64,000 nucleotides of DNA from Bradyrhizobium yuanmingense (GCF_900094575.1 NZ_FMAE01000002.1:186001-250000); one strand, 5' to 3'. Shown: positions 8,866 through 17,692, counted from the first letter of the stretch. A program made the numbers and translations. The notes: a model not told the origin generated them from the letters alone.

Positions 8866-10404
8866 CTAGCCGCCTGAGCGACCTGCCAGCCGCGCGCGGA
8901 TATCCGGCTTCAGCACCTTGCCGACCTTGGAGCGCGGCAGATCGTCCCAGACTTCGATCTGCTTCGGTGTCTTGACGCTGCCGATCCGCTGCTTGACGAA
9001 GGCCGCCAGCGCCGTCGCATCGACGCTCTGGCCGGCACGGGGCTGCACCACGGCAACGATACGCTCACCCCATTTCTCGTCCGGAAGGCCGATCACGGCG
9101 CAATCCTGTACCGCCTCATGCGCCCGCAGCGCGTTCTCGACCTCGATCGAATAGACGTTGAACCCGCCGGTGATGATCATGTCCTTGGCGCGATCGACGA
9201 TGTAGAGGTAGCCATCGTCGTCGATGTAGCCGATGTCGCCGGTGTGGTGCCAGCCATGCGCGGAGGCCTCCGCCGTGGCTTCGGGATTTTTGTAGTAGCC
9301 TTCCATCACCAGCGAGCCGCGAACCACGATCTCGCCGCGTGAGCCGGTCGGCAGCAAATTGCCGTCGCCATCCATGATGCCGGCCTGCACCAACGGGCTG
9401 ATCCGCCCCGCCGAGGCGAGGCGCTCCATCGCGATCGTGCCATCGGCATTGTAATGCTCATCCGGTGCCATCATCGAGATCATCATCGGCGCTTCAGTCT
9501 GACCGAACAACTGCGCCATGGGCCCGATGCGCCGGAGCGCCTCCGCAAGCCGTGCGGCCGAGATCGGTGCCGCGCCGTACCAGAAGCATTGCAGAGACCC
9601 GAGCTTCGCCGAGTCGAGCTTGGGATGATCGAGCAGCATGTAGATCAATGTCGGCGGCAGGAAGGTGTGCGTGACATGGTAGCGCTCGATCAATTCGAGG
9701 AATTCGGCGATGTCGGGGTGATGCATGATCACGATGCGGCCGCCGAGCGCCATGATCGGGAAACACAGCACACCGGCCGCATGGGTCAACGGCGCGAGCG
9801 CGAGATAGACCGGACGACCCTTGAAGGGATAGCCCATCAGCGTCAGTGCCGTCATGGCCTCGATGTTGCGACCCGACAGCATGACTCCCTTCGGCTTTCC
9901 GGTGGTGCCGCCGGTGCCGGGAAGCATCGCGAGATCGTCGACCGTCTCGCGTTGATATTGGTCGGCGGACAGGCCCGCGAGCCAGCCGTCGAACGAGGGC
10001 GCGAAGGGCAACTCGGCATCGAGGCAGACGAGGACACGCAGCTTCGGCAGCTCTGCACGCACCGCCTCGACCATCGGCGCGAAGCTCGAGTGAAACAGCA
10101 GCAGGCTGCAGTCGAATTGGTCGAGGATGAGCCGGTTCTCGGCCGCCTCGTTGCGCGGATTGATCGGGCACCAAACCGAGCCCGCGCGGGAAATGCCGAA
10201 CACACATGCAAACGCGACCGGATCGTTGCCGGACAGGATTGCGACCTTCTCGCCGGCAGCAATACCCGATCGCGCGAGCCCGCGCGCGACGCGGTAGCTC
10301 AGCAACTGCACCTCGCGGTAGCTGAGATCGCGCCCGTCCATGGTCAGGCACGGCGCATCGGGGCCGAGCGAGGCACCTTTGTCGAGGTAATCGATGAAGC
10401 GCAT
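8866..10404 (-). CDS. AMP-dependent acyl-CoA synthetase/ligase
   Basis: A 512-residue ANL-superfamily enzyme that activates a carboxylic acid to its CoA thioester via an acyl-adenylate. The phosphate-binding loop is at about residues 163-173 (GTGGTTGKPKG). FGQTE (A5), HHTGDIGYID (A7), DRAKDMIITGG (A8) and the catalytic lysine context SKVGKVLKPD follow. The start at 10404 (MRFIDYLDKG) fits family N-termini. It is the last gene of a three-gene minus-strand operon with a saccharopine-dehydrogenase-like gene and an SDR, controlled with the divergent TetR gene. Substrate unknown. Confidence 0.9.
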   Translation of the reverse strand: MRFIDYLDKGASLGPDAPCLTMDGRDLSYREVQLLSYRVARGLARSGIAAGEKVAILSGNDPVAFACVFGISRAGSVWCPINPRNEAAENRLILDQFDCSLLLFHSSFAPMVEAVRAELPKLRVLVCLDAELPFAPSFDGWLAGLSADQYQRETVDDLAMLPGTGGTTGKPKGVMLSGRNIEAMTALTLMGYPFKGRPVYLALAPLTHAAGVLCFPIMALGGRIVIMHHPDIAEFLELIERYHVTHTFLPPTLIYMLLDHPKLDSAKLGSLQCFWYGAAPISAARLAEALRRIGPMAQLFGQTEAPMMISMMAPDEHYNADGTIAMERLASAGRISPLVQAGIMDGDGNLLPTGSRGEIVVRGSLVMEGYYKNPEATAEASAHGWHHTGDIGYIDDDGYLYIVDRAKDMIITGGFNVYSIEVENALRAHEAVQDCAVIGLPDEKWGERIVAVVQPRAGQSVDATALAAFVKQRIGSVKTPKQIEVWDDLPRSKVGKVLKPDIRARLAGRSGG

Positions 10405-10461
10405 GATCAATCCCGGAAGCAGCTGGCGGGTGGCGCGCGGCCGCGCCACCCGTGATCTTGC

Positions 10462-11592
10462 TCAGTCGTGCACGGTGAGGATCGGTCTGCTGACCAGCCC
10501 GAAGCTGCGCAGCTGGCCGAGCAGCTCGTGATGACCGAACGCCTGGCAACCGGAGGCGAAACCCACGCGCTTGGGCGGCTGCTGCAGCAGATGCGCCGCG
10601 GCATAGGCCTGCAACAAGCCGGTCTGCTTGTAATTGCTGTTGCCGTTGATGACGCAGTGCGCGCGCCCGAGCGGGCCAGAGGCATGCACCGAATCCAGCG
10701 ACTTGTTGACGCGCGGGTTCTCGCGCGGCGGCATGGTGTTCATCACGCCGGCGGCGGTCTGCGCCAAAGCAGTGTAGCGGTCGTCGGGGTTCATGTTCTT
10801 GGTCGCGTCCAGCGCGGCGGCGACGATCTGCGGCACGCCCAGCATCAGCGCGCGGTTGAACACGCCGCCCAGCACCTTCACGTTGGCCACGCGCGGATCG
10901 CGCTTGAACCACACCGGGTGCGAGGTGCCGCCCCAGGGCAGCGCCAGTGCGAGCTCATGCTGGCCGGGGATGGCGAGGTTGTAGAGGCCGGCATCCGCCT
11001 GATGCTCGACATACTTGTTCTGCTCCAGATAGTAGGCCTTTGCCATCGCGGCGTTGACCAGGATGGTCTGCGTCGAGGCGATGGTCGGGCTGCCGCCCCA
11101 GAACACGGCGATATCGAGCGTGTCGAGGCCGGGCGTCTCCAGGCACAGCTGCGCCGCAATCTCACCGGTGGTGTACATCTGCGCGATGCCCGGCGCGAGC
11201 AGCAGGCCGGCATTGGCGAACTTCGTGCCCCATTCCTGCTCGAGCGTGATCAGCCAGTCCTGCTCGCCTGTCGTGTCGGTGTAGTGGCATCGGGACGCCC
11301 AGCAGGCCTGCACCACCTCGGCGCCGAACCTGGCGAAGGGGCCCACGGTGTTGAGCACCACCGAGGCACCGTTGAACAACTCCGTCAGTGCGCTCACGGT
11401 ATGCGGCACTTCCACCACCTCGTAGTCGGCGGTCTCGATACCGGCCACGTTCGCCTTCATTGCGGCGTTGAGCTTCTCCGCGCTGCGCCCCGCGGCGATG
11501 AAGGGGATGTTGTACTCGCGTAAGTATTCGCAGACCAGGCGGCCGGTGTAGCCGGACGCGCCATAGACGATGACGGGCTTCTTCGCGCTCAT
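10462..11592 (-). CDS. Saccharopine dehydrogenase-like NAD(P)-binding protein
   Basis: A 376-residue protein with an N-terminal Rossmann fold (VIVYGASGYTGRLVCEYL, residues about 7-24) and NTVGPFARFG, the pattern of saccharopine reductase-like and trans-acting enoyl reductase-like proteins. A strong GGAGGA precedes the ATG at 11592. It lies 38 bases after the SDR and 57 bases before the acyl-CoA ligase. It is presumably a reductase in the same pathway. The family is broad and its reaction cannot be inferred from sequence alone. Confidence 0.85.
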   Translation of the reverse strand: MSAKKPVIVYGASGYTGRLVCEYLREYNIPFIAAGRSAEKLNAAMKANVAGIETADYEVVEVPHTVSALTELFNGASVVLNTVGPFARFGAEVVQACWASRCHYTDTTGEQDWLITLEQEWGTKFANAGLLLAPGIAQMYTTGEIAAQLCLETPGLDTLDIAVFWGGSPTIASTQTILVNAAMAKAYYLEQNKYVEHQADAGLYNLAIPGQHELALALPWGGTSHPVWFKRDPRVANVKVLGGVFNRALMLGVPQIVAAALDATKNMNPDDRYTALAQTAAGVMNTMPPRENPRVNKSLDSVHASGPLGRAHCVINGNSNYKQTGLLQAYAAAHLLQQPPKRVGFASGCQAFGHHELLGQLRSFGLVSRPILTVHD

Positions 11593-11630
11593 TGTCGTTC
11601 CTCCGAAATGTTCGTTGTCAGGTTTGCAGC

Positions 11631-12434
11631 TCACATTCCCATGCCGCCATCGACCGGCAGTCCGATGCCGGTGATGAAGCGCGCCTCGTTCGAGCACAGG
11701 AACACCGCAGCATTGGCGATGTCGCCGACCTCCGCGAGCTTGCCGAGCGGCGTCTGCTCCACCACCGAGCCGACCGCGGCGTTGACGTCGGGCGCGAGAC
11801 CTATCTTGACGATGTCGTTGGCCAGCTGCAGGCCCATGTCGGTCGGGATCAAGCCGGGATAGATGCAGTTGACACGCACGCCATAACCGAGCTTGCCGGC
11901 CTCCATCGCAGCGACCCGTGTCATGCGATCGACCGCGGATTTCGTGCCGGAATAGACCGCGATGCTCGGGAAGGCGATCGTCGCCGCGACAGACGCGATA
12001 TTGACGACCGCGCCGCCTTTGCCCGCCGCTCCGCCCGGCCGCATCGCGCGGAAGGCGTGCTTCATGCCTAGCACGGTGCCGACGATGTTGACGTCGCACA
12101 TCCGCCGCGCATCCTCGGCCCTGATCTCGCTGACCAGCGACGTGATCTCGATGCCGGCATTGTTGATGAGGATGTCGTAGCCGCCGAGGGTGGCGACCGT
12201 CGCAGCAGTCGCTTTCTCCCACTGCGCATCGTCGGCGACATCGAGATGCACGAAGCCGGTCTTCACGCCGAGCCTGGCGATCTTGCCGGCGCTATCCTTG
12301 CCGGCGTCATCGAGAATGTCGCCGATCATGACCGCCGCACCGGAGCGCGCCAGTGCTTCTGCAATAGCGGCTCCGATCCCGCGGGCTCCGCCGGTGACCA
12401 GGGCTTTGCGGCCATCAAGGCTCTTCTCACTCAT
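11631..12434 (-). CDS. SDR-family oxidoreductase
   Basis: A 267-residue classical short-chain dehydrogenase: GGARGIG cofactor motif at residues 15-21, NNAG, the Y-x-x-x-K pair in YSGTKSAVD, and a C-terminal GLPVDGGMGM. It reduces or oxidises a hydroxyl/keto group with NAD(P)H. A GGGAGGA ribosome site sits before ATG 12434. Longer in-frame upstream extensions would read through a tandem repeat and are rejected. It is the first gene of the operon and lies opposite the TetR gene, with operators between. Confidence 0.92.
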   Translation of the reverse strand: MSEKSLDGRKALVTGGARGIGAAIAEALARSGAAVMIGDILDDAGKDSAGKIARLGVKTGFVHLDVADDAQWEKATAATVATLGGYDILINNAGIEITSLVSEIRAEDARRMCDVNIVGTVLGMKHAFRAMRPGGAAGKGGAVVNIASVAATIAFPSIAVYSGTKSAVDRMTRVAAMEAGKLGYGVRVNCIYPGLIPTDMGLQLANDIVKIGLAPDVNAAVGSVVEQTPLGKLAEVGDIANAAVFLCSNEARFITGIGLPVDGGMGM

Positions 12435-12452
12435 CGCACGTCCTCCCTTTGC

Positions 12453-12491
12453 TTGGACTGATCTGTTGGACTGATCTTTTGGACTGATCTG
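12453..12491. repeat. Three tandem 13-bp repeats upstream of the SDR gene
   Basis: TTGGACTGATCTG, TTGGACTGATCTT and TTGGACTGATCTG lie head to tail at 12453-12465, 12466-12478 and 12479-12491, inside the 5' UTR of the SDR operon. Copy-number slippage or protein binding is possible. No known motif is recognised. Confidence 0.8.
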
Positions 12492-12612
12492 TTCGCTGAT
12501 GATCGGTGCGCGCTGCGATTGGCAGCACGGTGCCGGCGCGGTTGCGCAACGGCATGCGAGTCCGTTCCGGCGCCGCGGCGCCGGCGGGTGCATTTCCTCC
12601 ATTTGCTGACGT

Positions 12613-12696
12613 CTTGACGACTGTCCAAATTTCTTGGCGCGCACACTCTTCCCGGAACTTGACAGTTGTCAAGGAAAAAATTTGACAGTTGTCAAA
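12613..12696. promoter_or_regulatory. Two perfect and one degenerate TetR-type operators in a divergent promoter region
   Basis: The palindromes CTTGACAGTTGTCAAG (12658-12673) and TTTGACAGTTGTCAAA (12681-12696) share the core TTGACAGTTGTCAA, with centres 23 bases apart. A degenerate third site, TTGACGACTGTCCAA, lies at about 12614-12628. They occupy the 12435-12764 gap between the SDR operon and the TetR gene, so one repressor could control both directions. The TTGACA half-sites also offer -35 boxes on both strands. Apart from these sites and the tandem repeats I see nothing else in this 330-base gap. Confidence 0.8.
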
Positions 12697-12764
12697 GAGG
12701 ATGGTCTGTAGACGATGACCGACGACGTGATCGTGGTGACCAAGAGACGGGAGACAGCGCGACG

Positions 12765-13400
12765 ATGGCGCGGCAAGCGACAGGAGCGGCGAAGCGAGAG
12801 GCCGCGGCGGAGATCGTGCGGGACGACAAGTTCAACGCGCGACGCATCGAGCTTGCCGAGGCCGCGCTCGAAACGCTTGGAGAGCTCGGCTTCGCCCGGA
12901 CCAGCCTGCGGGAGATCGCGCAGAACTCGGCGTTCACGCACGGCGTGTTCCACTATTATTTCAGCGACAAGCTCGACCTGATCTGCTGCTGCGTTCGCCA
13001 CTACAAGGCCAAGTGCGTGACGCGCTATGACGAGGTCGTCGCGACAGCGACGAGCCGCGACGAATTGACGGAGGGCTTCCTCGCCAAGCTCGCAGCAACG
13101 CTGCAGAACGAAGCCCGCATGCACCGGCTTTGGTACGATTTGCGCTCGCAGGCGATGTTCGAGGCGGCGTTTCGCAAGGATGTCCTCGAGATCGACAAGA
13201 GCCTGGAAGCGATGATCTGGCGCATTGCCTCTCGCTATGCCGAGCTCGGCGGCAAGCGGCCGGCGTCGTCGCCAGGCGCACTCTACGCGCTGTTCGACGG
13301 TCTGTTCCAGAGTGCGCTGCTCAAGCACCTCGCGGGTGACAAGAGGGCGGTCCCCGAACTGCTCGACGAAGTCCGGCGCCTGCTGCCGACGGTCTGCTGA
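12765..13400 (+). CDS. TetR family transcriptional regulator, BetI-like
   Basis: A 211-residue regulator: helix-turn-helix in residues about 30-70 (LGFARTSLREIAQNS, HGVFHYYFSDKLDL), then a BetI-type C-terminal domain with FRKDVLEIDKSLE. ATG 12765 has a GGGAG about 12 bases upstream. It is divergent from the SDR operon across a gap holding tandem TTGACAGTTGTCAA palindromes, so it most likely represses that operon and itself. The effector is probably an acyl-CoA intermediate of the pathway (inference). Confidence 0.9.
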   Translation: MARQATGAAKREAAAEIVRDDKFNARRIELAEAALETLGELGFARTSLREIAQNSAFTHGVFHYYFSDKLDLICCCVRHYKAKCVTRYDEVVATATSRDELTEGFLAKLAATLQNEARMHRLWYDLRSQAMFEAAFRKDVLEIDKSLEAMIWRIASRYAELGGKRPASSPGALYALFDGLFQSALLKHLAGDKRAVPELLDEVRRLLPTVC

Positions 13401-13496
13401 CGCGCGGAAGCGGCGCCCACGAAGGCGTCGCCGCTCGAGGCCTGCACGTTGCGCCATCCAAATTGATCGTCCGACTCGAAACTGCTTAGATGCGGC

Positions 13497-14123
13497 ATGC
13501 CGCCGAAAGTCGAACGTCTGCCCAAGCAGCAATTGTGGTTTCCGGCCGGGCGCTATTTTCTGCGCACCATCAAGCGCGATGACGCCTCGCAGCGCTGGGC
13601 GGACTGGTTGTCCGATCCCTGGACGGTGCATGTCCTCAACACGTCACCGCGCGCGATGACCAAGGCGGAGATCGCCGACTACATCAAATCCTTCGATCAG
13701 CGCGAACGGCTCCTGCTCGGGATATTCGAGCGCGGCAGCCGCATCCATGTCGGCTTCATCCGCCTCGACATCAACGCGGCGGCGAGCGAGGCGCTCGTCA
13801 GCGCCGTGATCGGAGAAAAGGAGCACCGCAATGCCGGAGCGACGGTGAACACCTTCATTCCGCTGCTCAGGTTCGTGTTCGACGATCTCAAGCTGAGCCG
13901 CATCCGCGCGTTCGTGCTGGAGCGCAATCAGACGACCATTCAATATCTGTCCAAGCTCGGATGGACGCTCGAGCCCGAACCCGAAAAACCGGTGCGATCG
14001 CATACGGATGGATCGCTTCTGGTATTGCGTCGGATGATCTGGGACCGGCCCGGTTTCCAGGCCTGGTTGAAGAGCCCGATCGGGCAGCGGATCGTGAATC
14101 GCATGGAAGCGGCGCGAGGTTGA
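13497..14123 (+). CDS. GNAT family N-acetyltransferase
   Basis: A 208-residue RimJ/RimL-like acetyltransferase. The N-terminus (YFLRTIKRDDASQRWADWLSD) and central EKEHRNAGATVNTFIPLL correspond to the acetyl-CoA pocket, and RIRAFVLERNQTTIQYLSKLGW is the conserved C-terminal GNAT region. It would transfer acetyl from acetyl-CoA to an amine on a small molecule or protein N-terminus. It stands alone between the TetR gene and an outer-membrane protein gene. Substrate unknown. Confidence 0.85.
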   Translation: MPPKVERLPKQQLWFPAGRYFLRTIKRDDASQRWADWLSDPWTVHVLNTSPRAMTKAEIADYIKSFDQRERLLLGIFERGSRIHVGFIRLDINAAASEALVSAVIGEKEHRNAGATVNTFIPLLRFVFDDLKLSRIRAFVLERNQTTIQYLSKLGWTLEPEPEKPVRSHTDGSLLVLRRMIWDRPGFQAWLKSPIGQRIVNRMEAARG

Positions 14124-14159
14124 GCCCCGGCCGCTCCCTTTGTCTGCTTAAGCGATCAA

Positions 14160-14999
14160 TCAGTACTTCGCGACGACGGGTGACCCGCCGAACCGATAGT
14201 TGATACCTACCTTCACGATATCGATGTCCTGACGAATATCGATCAACGCGGTGGTGGCGGCGGCTGGATTGGCGAATCCCACGCGCTTGCTGTCGAAGCC
14301 GTAGTGAGTGTACTCGACCAAGGCCGACCAGTTCGGGGCGAAGGCCCACTCGACACCGGCACCTGCCACCCAGCCGACACGATCGGTGCTGGCGCTTGAA
14401 TTGCAGGGCTCAAAAACGAGGAATCCCACACCGGGACAAAAGAAGCCGCCAATCGACGAGAAATTGTTCAGATTGTATCGGTCATGCGCAAACCCGACGC
14501 CGCCCTTGCCATAAACGAGCAAGCGATCCCATGTGTAGCCGACCCGACCCGTGACGCTGGCGACCCAGTCGGTGCGGCTCGATAGAGTGGCGGGCGCGCC
14601 GGTCTTTCCGGCGAAGAAGGGATCGTTGGCGGTGCCGTGAAGATCGGTGGCCGTGAAATCGCCGGCAATCCCGAGCACCCAATTGCTGGCAAATTGGTAG
14701 TCGCAACCTACCTGAACGCCTCCTACAATTCCGACGTCTCCGTTCACCCCAATGCGATCACCAGGCACACTGCCTATGGTCATTGCAGGCGAGATGACCG
14801 CCCCCGTTCCGATGCCGGGATCCGTGAAGCCCGTTCGGCTCGCACCGCCGCCGACATGACCCCCGATATAGCAGCCGGTCCAACTGAAAGGCACGGCCGC
14901 CGCAACCGGCGCTTTCGTGTAGGGACGAGCTCCCAGATCGGCACCTTGAGCAGAGCCTGCGACAATCAGAGCCGACGTCGCCAGCAGCAGTCGTTTCAT
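14160..14999 (-). CDS. Outer-membrane beta-barrel protein (Omp25/Omp31-like)
   Basis: A 279-residue protein with a signal peptide (MKRLLLATSALIVAGSAQGA), then WTGCYIGGHVGG, alternating amphipathic strands and a C-terminal strand (VKVGINYRFGG) that would close an eight-stranded barrel. This is the abundant OmpA-like barrel family of rhizobia (Omp25/31), which supports outer-membrane integrity. Two cysteines (GFFCPG, FEPCN) in a loop near the middle could form a disulfide. It is monocistronic. Confidence 0.9.
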   Translation of the reverse strand: MKRLLLATSALIVAGSAQGADLGARPYTKAPVAAAVPFSWTGCYIGGHVGGGASRTGFTDPGIGTGAVISPAMTIGSVPGDRIGVNGDVGIVGGVQVGCDYQFASNWVLGIAGDFTATDLHGTANDPFFAGKTGAPATLSSRTDWVASVTGRVGYTWDRLLVYGKGGVGFAHDRYNLNNFSSIGGFFCPGVGFLVFEPCNSSASTDRVGWVAGAGVEWAFAPNWSALVEYTHYGFDSKRVGFANPAAATTALIDIRQDIDIVKVGINYRFGGSPVVAKY

Positions 15000-15229
15000 T
15001 CGTCACCCCCGAAGCAATCAGCGATAGAAATCTCCGGTAAGGTACATCGGCCGGCCTCCGCGCGCTGTATTCGAGGAGCAACACTCCGACACATTTGGTA
15101 ATTCGGTACTGTTGAGCACAACGCGCCGCAACACGGCGCCTTAGGCTTAATGACGGCGCTCCAGGCTGAACTATCCGATCGTCGGATGGCTTCACGCCGG
15201 CGCGGCTGAGTTCAGGTCACGCCCCCGCC

Positions 15230-16249
15230 TCAGCGCCCCGCCGGAATCAGCGCCCGCATGATCTCCGGCTTCCAGCTTTGACGCGCGCTGTCGAAGGCTG
15301 CGAAATCATGATCGAATTGCCAATAGGCCCAGGCCCAGCCGAGCCGCTCCGCGCTTCGCGCCACGAACGACAGATATCTCGTCCTTGCTTCGGCTGGCGC
15401 GGCCTCGTACACGCCGAACTCACCGAGATAGATCGGACGCTTTTCCCGTTCGGACCAGGACCGGATCTTGTCGAAATCGGCGCGCGCCTTCCGTTCGTCC
15501 TCCGGCGTGCCCCAATCAAGCGGGCCTATTTGCGAGAACGTCGGCGACCACGGTGCGCCCTGATGGGTGAAGCGGATCGGCGCGTAGTAGTGGAACGTCA
15601 CGATGATGTTTCGGTCATCTGACGGCAGGACCAGGTCCTCGACGGGCAGCTCGTCGACGTTGAGAACCGCGGCGATCACCGGCCGCCGGGGGTTGGTGGC
15701 GCGGATGATGCCGAGACATTCGTTCAGAAGGGCGTTCCAGGCGGCGGACGTCATCTGCCCGCCCGGCTCATTGAGCACCTCGAAGACGAGCCTCGGATAT
15801 TTTCCGGCATAGCGCGCGGCGATTTGCGTCCAGAACGCTTTCAGCTTCCCGGCGCACTCCGAGATGTCGTGCTGACAGATATGGGTATCGTGCTCGTCCA
15901 GGATGGGGATGAGATTTCGGGCGAGCACCTCCTCGATCACCGCATCGAGCCGCCTCATGACGATCTCATCCAGCGCATTCTCCGGGTCCATGAACTTGAA
16001 GCCGAAGAAATTGATCCGGACGTGCGAGAACCCGGCGCGCCTGATCGCGGTGAGGTTGTCCAGACGAAATGGCGCGTTCCGGCCTCCCTCCCAAATGCCG
16101 TCATAACCGAGGATGTTGATGCCGCGCCCCAATTTTGGGGTAGCGGACGCGGCCTGTCCGGCGGCCTCTGCCGGGGAGCAGATAGCAAGCACGGAGAGCG
16201 CGAAGGCGAGACCGAAAATCACAGCCCAGCGGACGCAGATTGCATTCAT
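15230..16249 (-). CDS. Glycoside hydrolase family 5 (endoglucanase-like), secreted
   Basis: A 339-residue protein with an N-terminal signal peptide (residues 1-30, cleavage near AEAA) and a GH5 barrel. The acid/base glutamate is in LVFEVLNEPGG, the nucleophile glutamate in YLGEFGVYE, and FHYYAP precedes the latter. It would cut beta-1,4-glucan or a related polysaccharide in the periplasm or outside. It follows the Wzy-like polymerase gene by 13 bases, so it is probably co-transcribed and trims or edits that polymer. Confidence 0.92.
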   Translation of the reverse strand: MNAICVRWAVIFGLAFALSVLAICSPAEAAGQAASATPKLGRGINILGYDGIWEGGRNAPFRLDNLTAIRRAGFSHVRINFFGFKFMDPENALDEIVMRRLDAVIEEVLARNLIPILDEHDTHICQHDISECAGKLKAFWTQIAARYAGKYPRLVFEVLNEPGGQMTSAAWNALLNECLGIIRATNPRRPVIAAVLNVDELPVEDLVLPSDDRNIIVTFHYYAPIRFTHQGAPWSPTFSQIGPLDWGTPEDERKARADFDKIRSWSEREKRPIYLGEFGVYEAAPAEARTRYLSFVARSAERLGWAWAYWQFDHDFAAFDSARQSWKPEIMRALIPAGR

Positions 16250-16262
16250 CGTGCCTGCCCCA

Positions 16263-17546
16263 TCATTGCTGCAGGCCTTGCTGTGGCACCGGCCTGCACA
16301 CCGCGAAGAAGAATGCGACGAGCAGCACCGAGGTGAACATCGTCGAGCGAAGGAACATCGTCTCCGTGAAATTCGATTGAAAGCTGAGGACGACGAATCC
16401 GATGATGAGAGCGCAGTGGCGACGGTCGATCGACCGCGTGGCGATCAGGTACAGGACCTTTTCCGAGAACAGATAGACGCTCGCCACGAACAGCACGTAT
16501 CCCAGGAATCCGGTTTCCATCGCCACCGCGATATAGCCGCTATGATAATTGTCCAGCACCCAGCCGTGGTTCTGGTTGAAATAGTCGTAAATCGCAGGGC
16601 GCGTCCAGAACCCGTTGATGCCGAAGCCCAGCAGCGGCGCATCGTCGAAATGGCCGATGGCGTACTGCCAGATAAAGGTTCGCTCGGTCAGATTGATGGT
16701 CGATTCGCCGAGATGGATGGAATCGTAGCCCGTGACGTAGAAATACAGGATCAGGAGCGCAGCCAGGATGCACATGACGACCGGCAGCACCGCGTAAATC
16801 CTCATGCAGCGGATCGACCATAGGGAGGTCATGAGTAGTGCACCGGCGGCAATTGCAACGGCACCGGCACCACGGGATTCCGAGGCGATGACGCATGTCG
16901 ATGCCAGGAGAAACATCAGCAGAAAGACTGTCCAGCCCTGGCCCGTCATCTTCTGATAGCAGGCAAAGAACATCAGATAGGCGCTGATGAAACCGAGGGT
17001 CTGCTTCGATTCGTAGATTCCCTGCCACTGGCCGTTGTGCATCCAGCTCTGATCGACGCCGATCTCGGGCACGAAAACCGCGCACAGGGCCGAGGCGGCG
17101 ACCAAGATGAAGAGTCCCAGCGCCGTCGCTCCGACGATCTCGTCGATGTCGATCCGCGTGATCAGGCAGTACGCACCAAAGGTCGTCATCACGAGGGCCG
17201 CGCTCTTCATGATCGCCGCGGTGGCGAGGCCGGTCCAGAGCACAGAAACAGCGGCGAGAGCATAGAATGCGACCAGCGCGATGAAATCGGGATTGGGCTG
17301 CACGCGCAGGCAGGGTCGCACGAAGGCACTGGCGTAGATCAGGATGACCCACATCAGGAGCGCAACGGCCTGTTGCACGAAGCTCCATTCTGCGGGAAGC
17401 AGCGCGGGGTTGAAGACACCCATCGACGCGATCACATTGACGGTGATTGAGCCACGCATCACGATTCTGGCGAGCTTTTCCACGCCGACGCCGGGCGCTT
17501 GCCAGATCGCGCTGTCGTCCTCCTCGGAATCGTGCAGGCTGGTCAT
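16263..17546 (-). CDS. O-antigen ligase/polymerase (Wzy/ExoQ-like) membrane protein
   Basis: A 427-residue integral membrane protein with about ten hydrophobic segments. The periplasmic loop WMHNGQWQGIYESKQTLG and the later DNYHSGYIAVAMETGFLG match the conserved motifs of Wzy_C/ExoQ-type polymerases and WaaL ligases, which join lipid-linked repeat units to a growing polysaccharide or lipid A core. It forms an operon with a secreted GH5 glycanase, and its ATG overlaps the stop of a possible 49-codon ORF. The exact polymer is unknown. Which activity (polymerase or ligase) cannot be told from sequence. Confidence 0.88.
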   Translation of the reverse strand: MTSLHDSEEDDSAIWQAPGVGVEKLARIVMRGSITVNVIASMGVFNPALLPAEWSFVQQAVALLMWVILIYASAFVRPCLRVQPNPDFIALVAFYALAAVSVLWTGLATAAIMKSAALVMTTFGAYCLITRIDIDEIVGATALGLFILVAASALCAVFVPEIGVDQSWMHNGQWQGIYESKQTLGFISAYLMFFACYQKMTGQGWTVFLLMFLLASTCVIASESRGAGAVAIAAGALLMTSLWSIRCMRIYAVLPVVMCILAALLILYFYVTGYDSIHLGESTINLTERTFIWQYAIGHFDDAPLLGFGINGFWTRPAIYDYFNQNHGWVLDNYHSGYIAVAMETGFLGYVLFVASVYLFSEKVLYLIATRSIDRRHCALIIGFVVLSFQSNFTETMFLRSTMFTSVLLVAFFFAVCRPVPQQGLQQ

Positions 17547-17692
17547 GAGCTGACCGCCTGACGCGCGGCAAATCTTGCCTCACCGCGCACCACGGGCGCC
17601 TTCGCACGCGCGCCTGCCGCGGGCATCGGCCGGTCGAGGCCTGATTCCCAGGGCCGTTCTCCCGCCGCGGCCGCGAGGCGCAACGGCGTCAT
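17543..17692 (-). CDS. Possible 49-residue small ORF overlapping the Wzy-like gene start
   Basis: An ATG (17692) opens a 49-codon frame whose TGA overlaps the ATG of the downstream gene (TCATGA), the geometry of translational coupling. The predicted peptide starts MTPLRLAAAAGERPWE and is Arg/Ala-rich, without a membrane segment or known motif. The sequence before the ATG (TGGGAATGGA) is a weak ribosome site. In GC-rich DNA an ORF of this size can occur by chance, so it is a candidate only. Confidence 0.3.
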   Translation of the reverse strand: MTPLRLAAAAGERPWESGLDRPMPAAGARAKAPVVRGEARFAARQAVSS

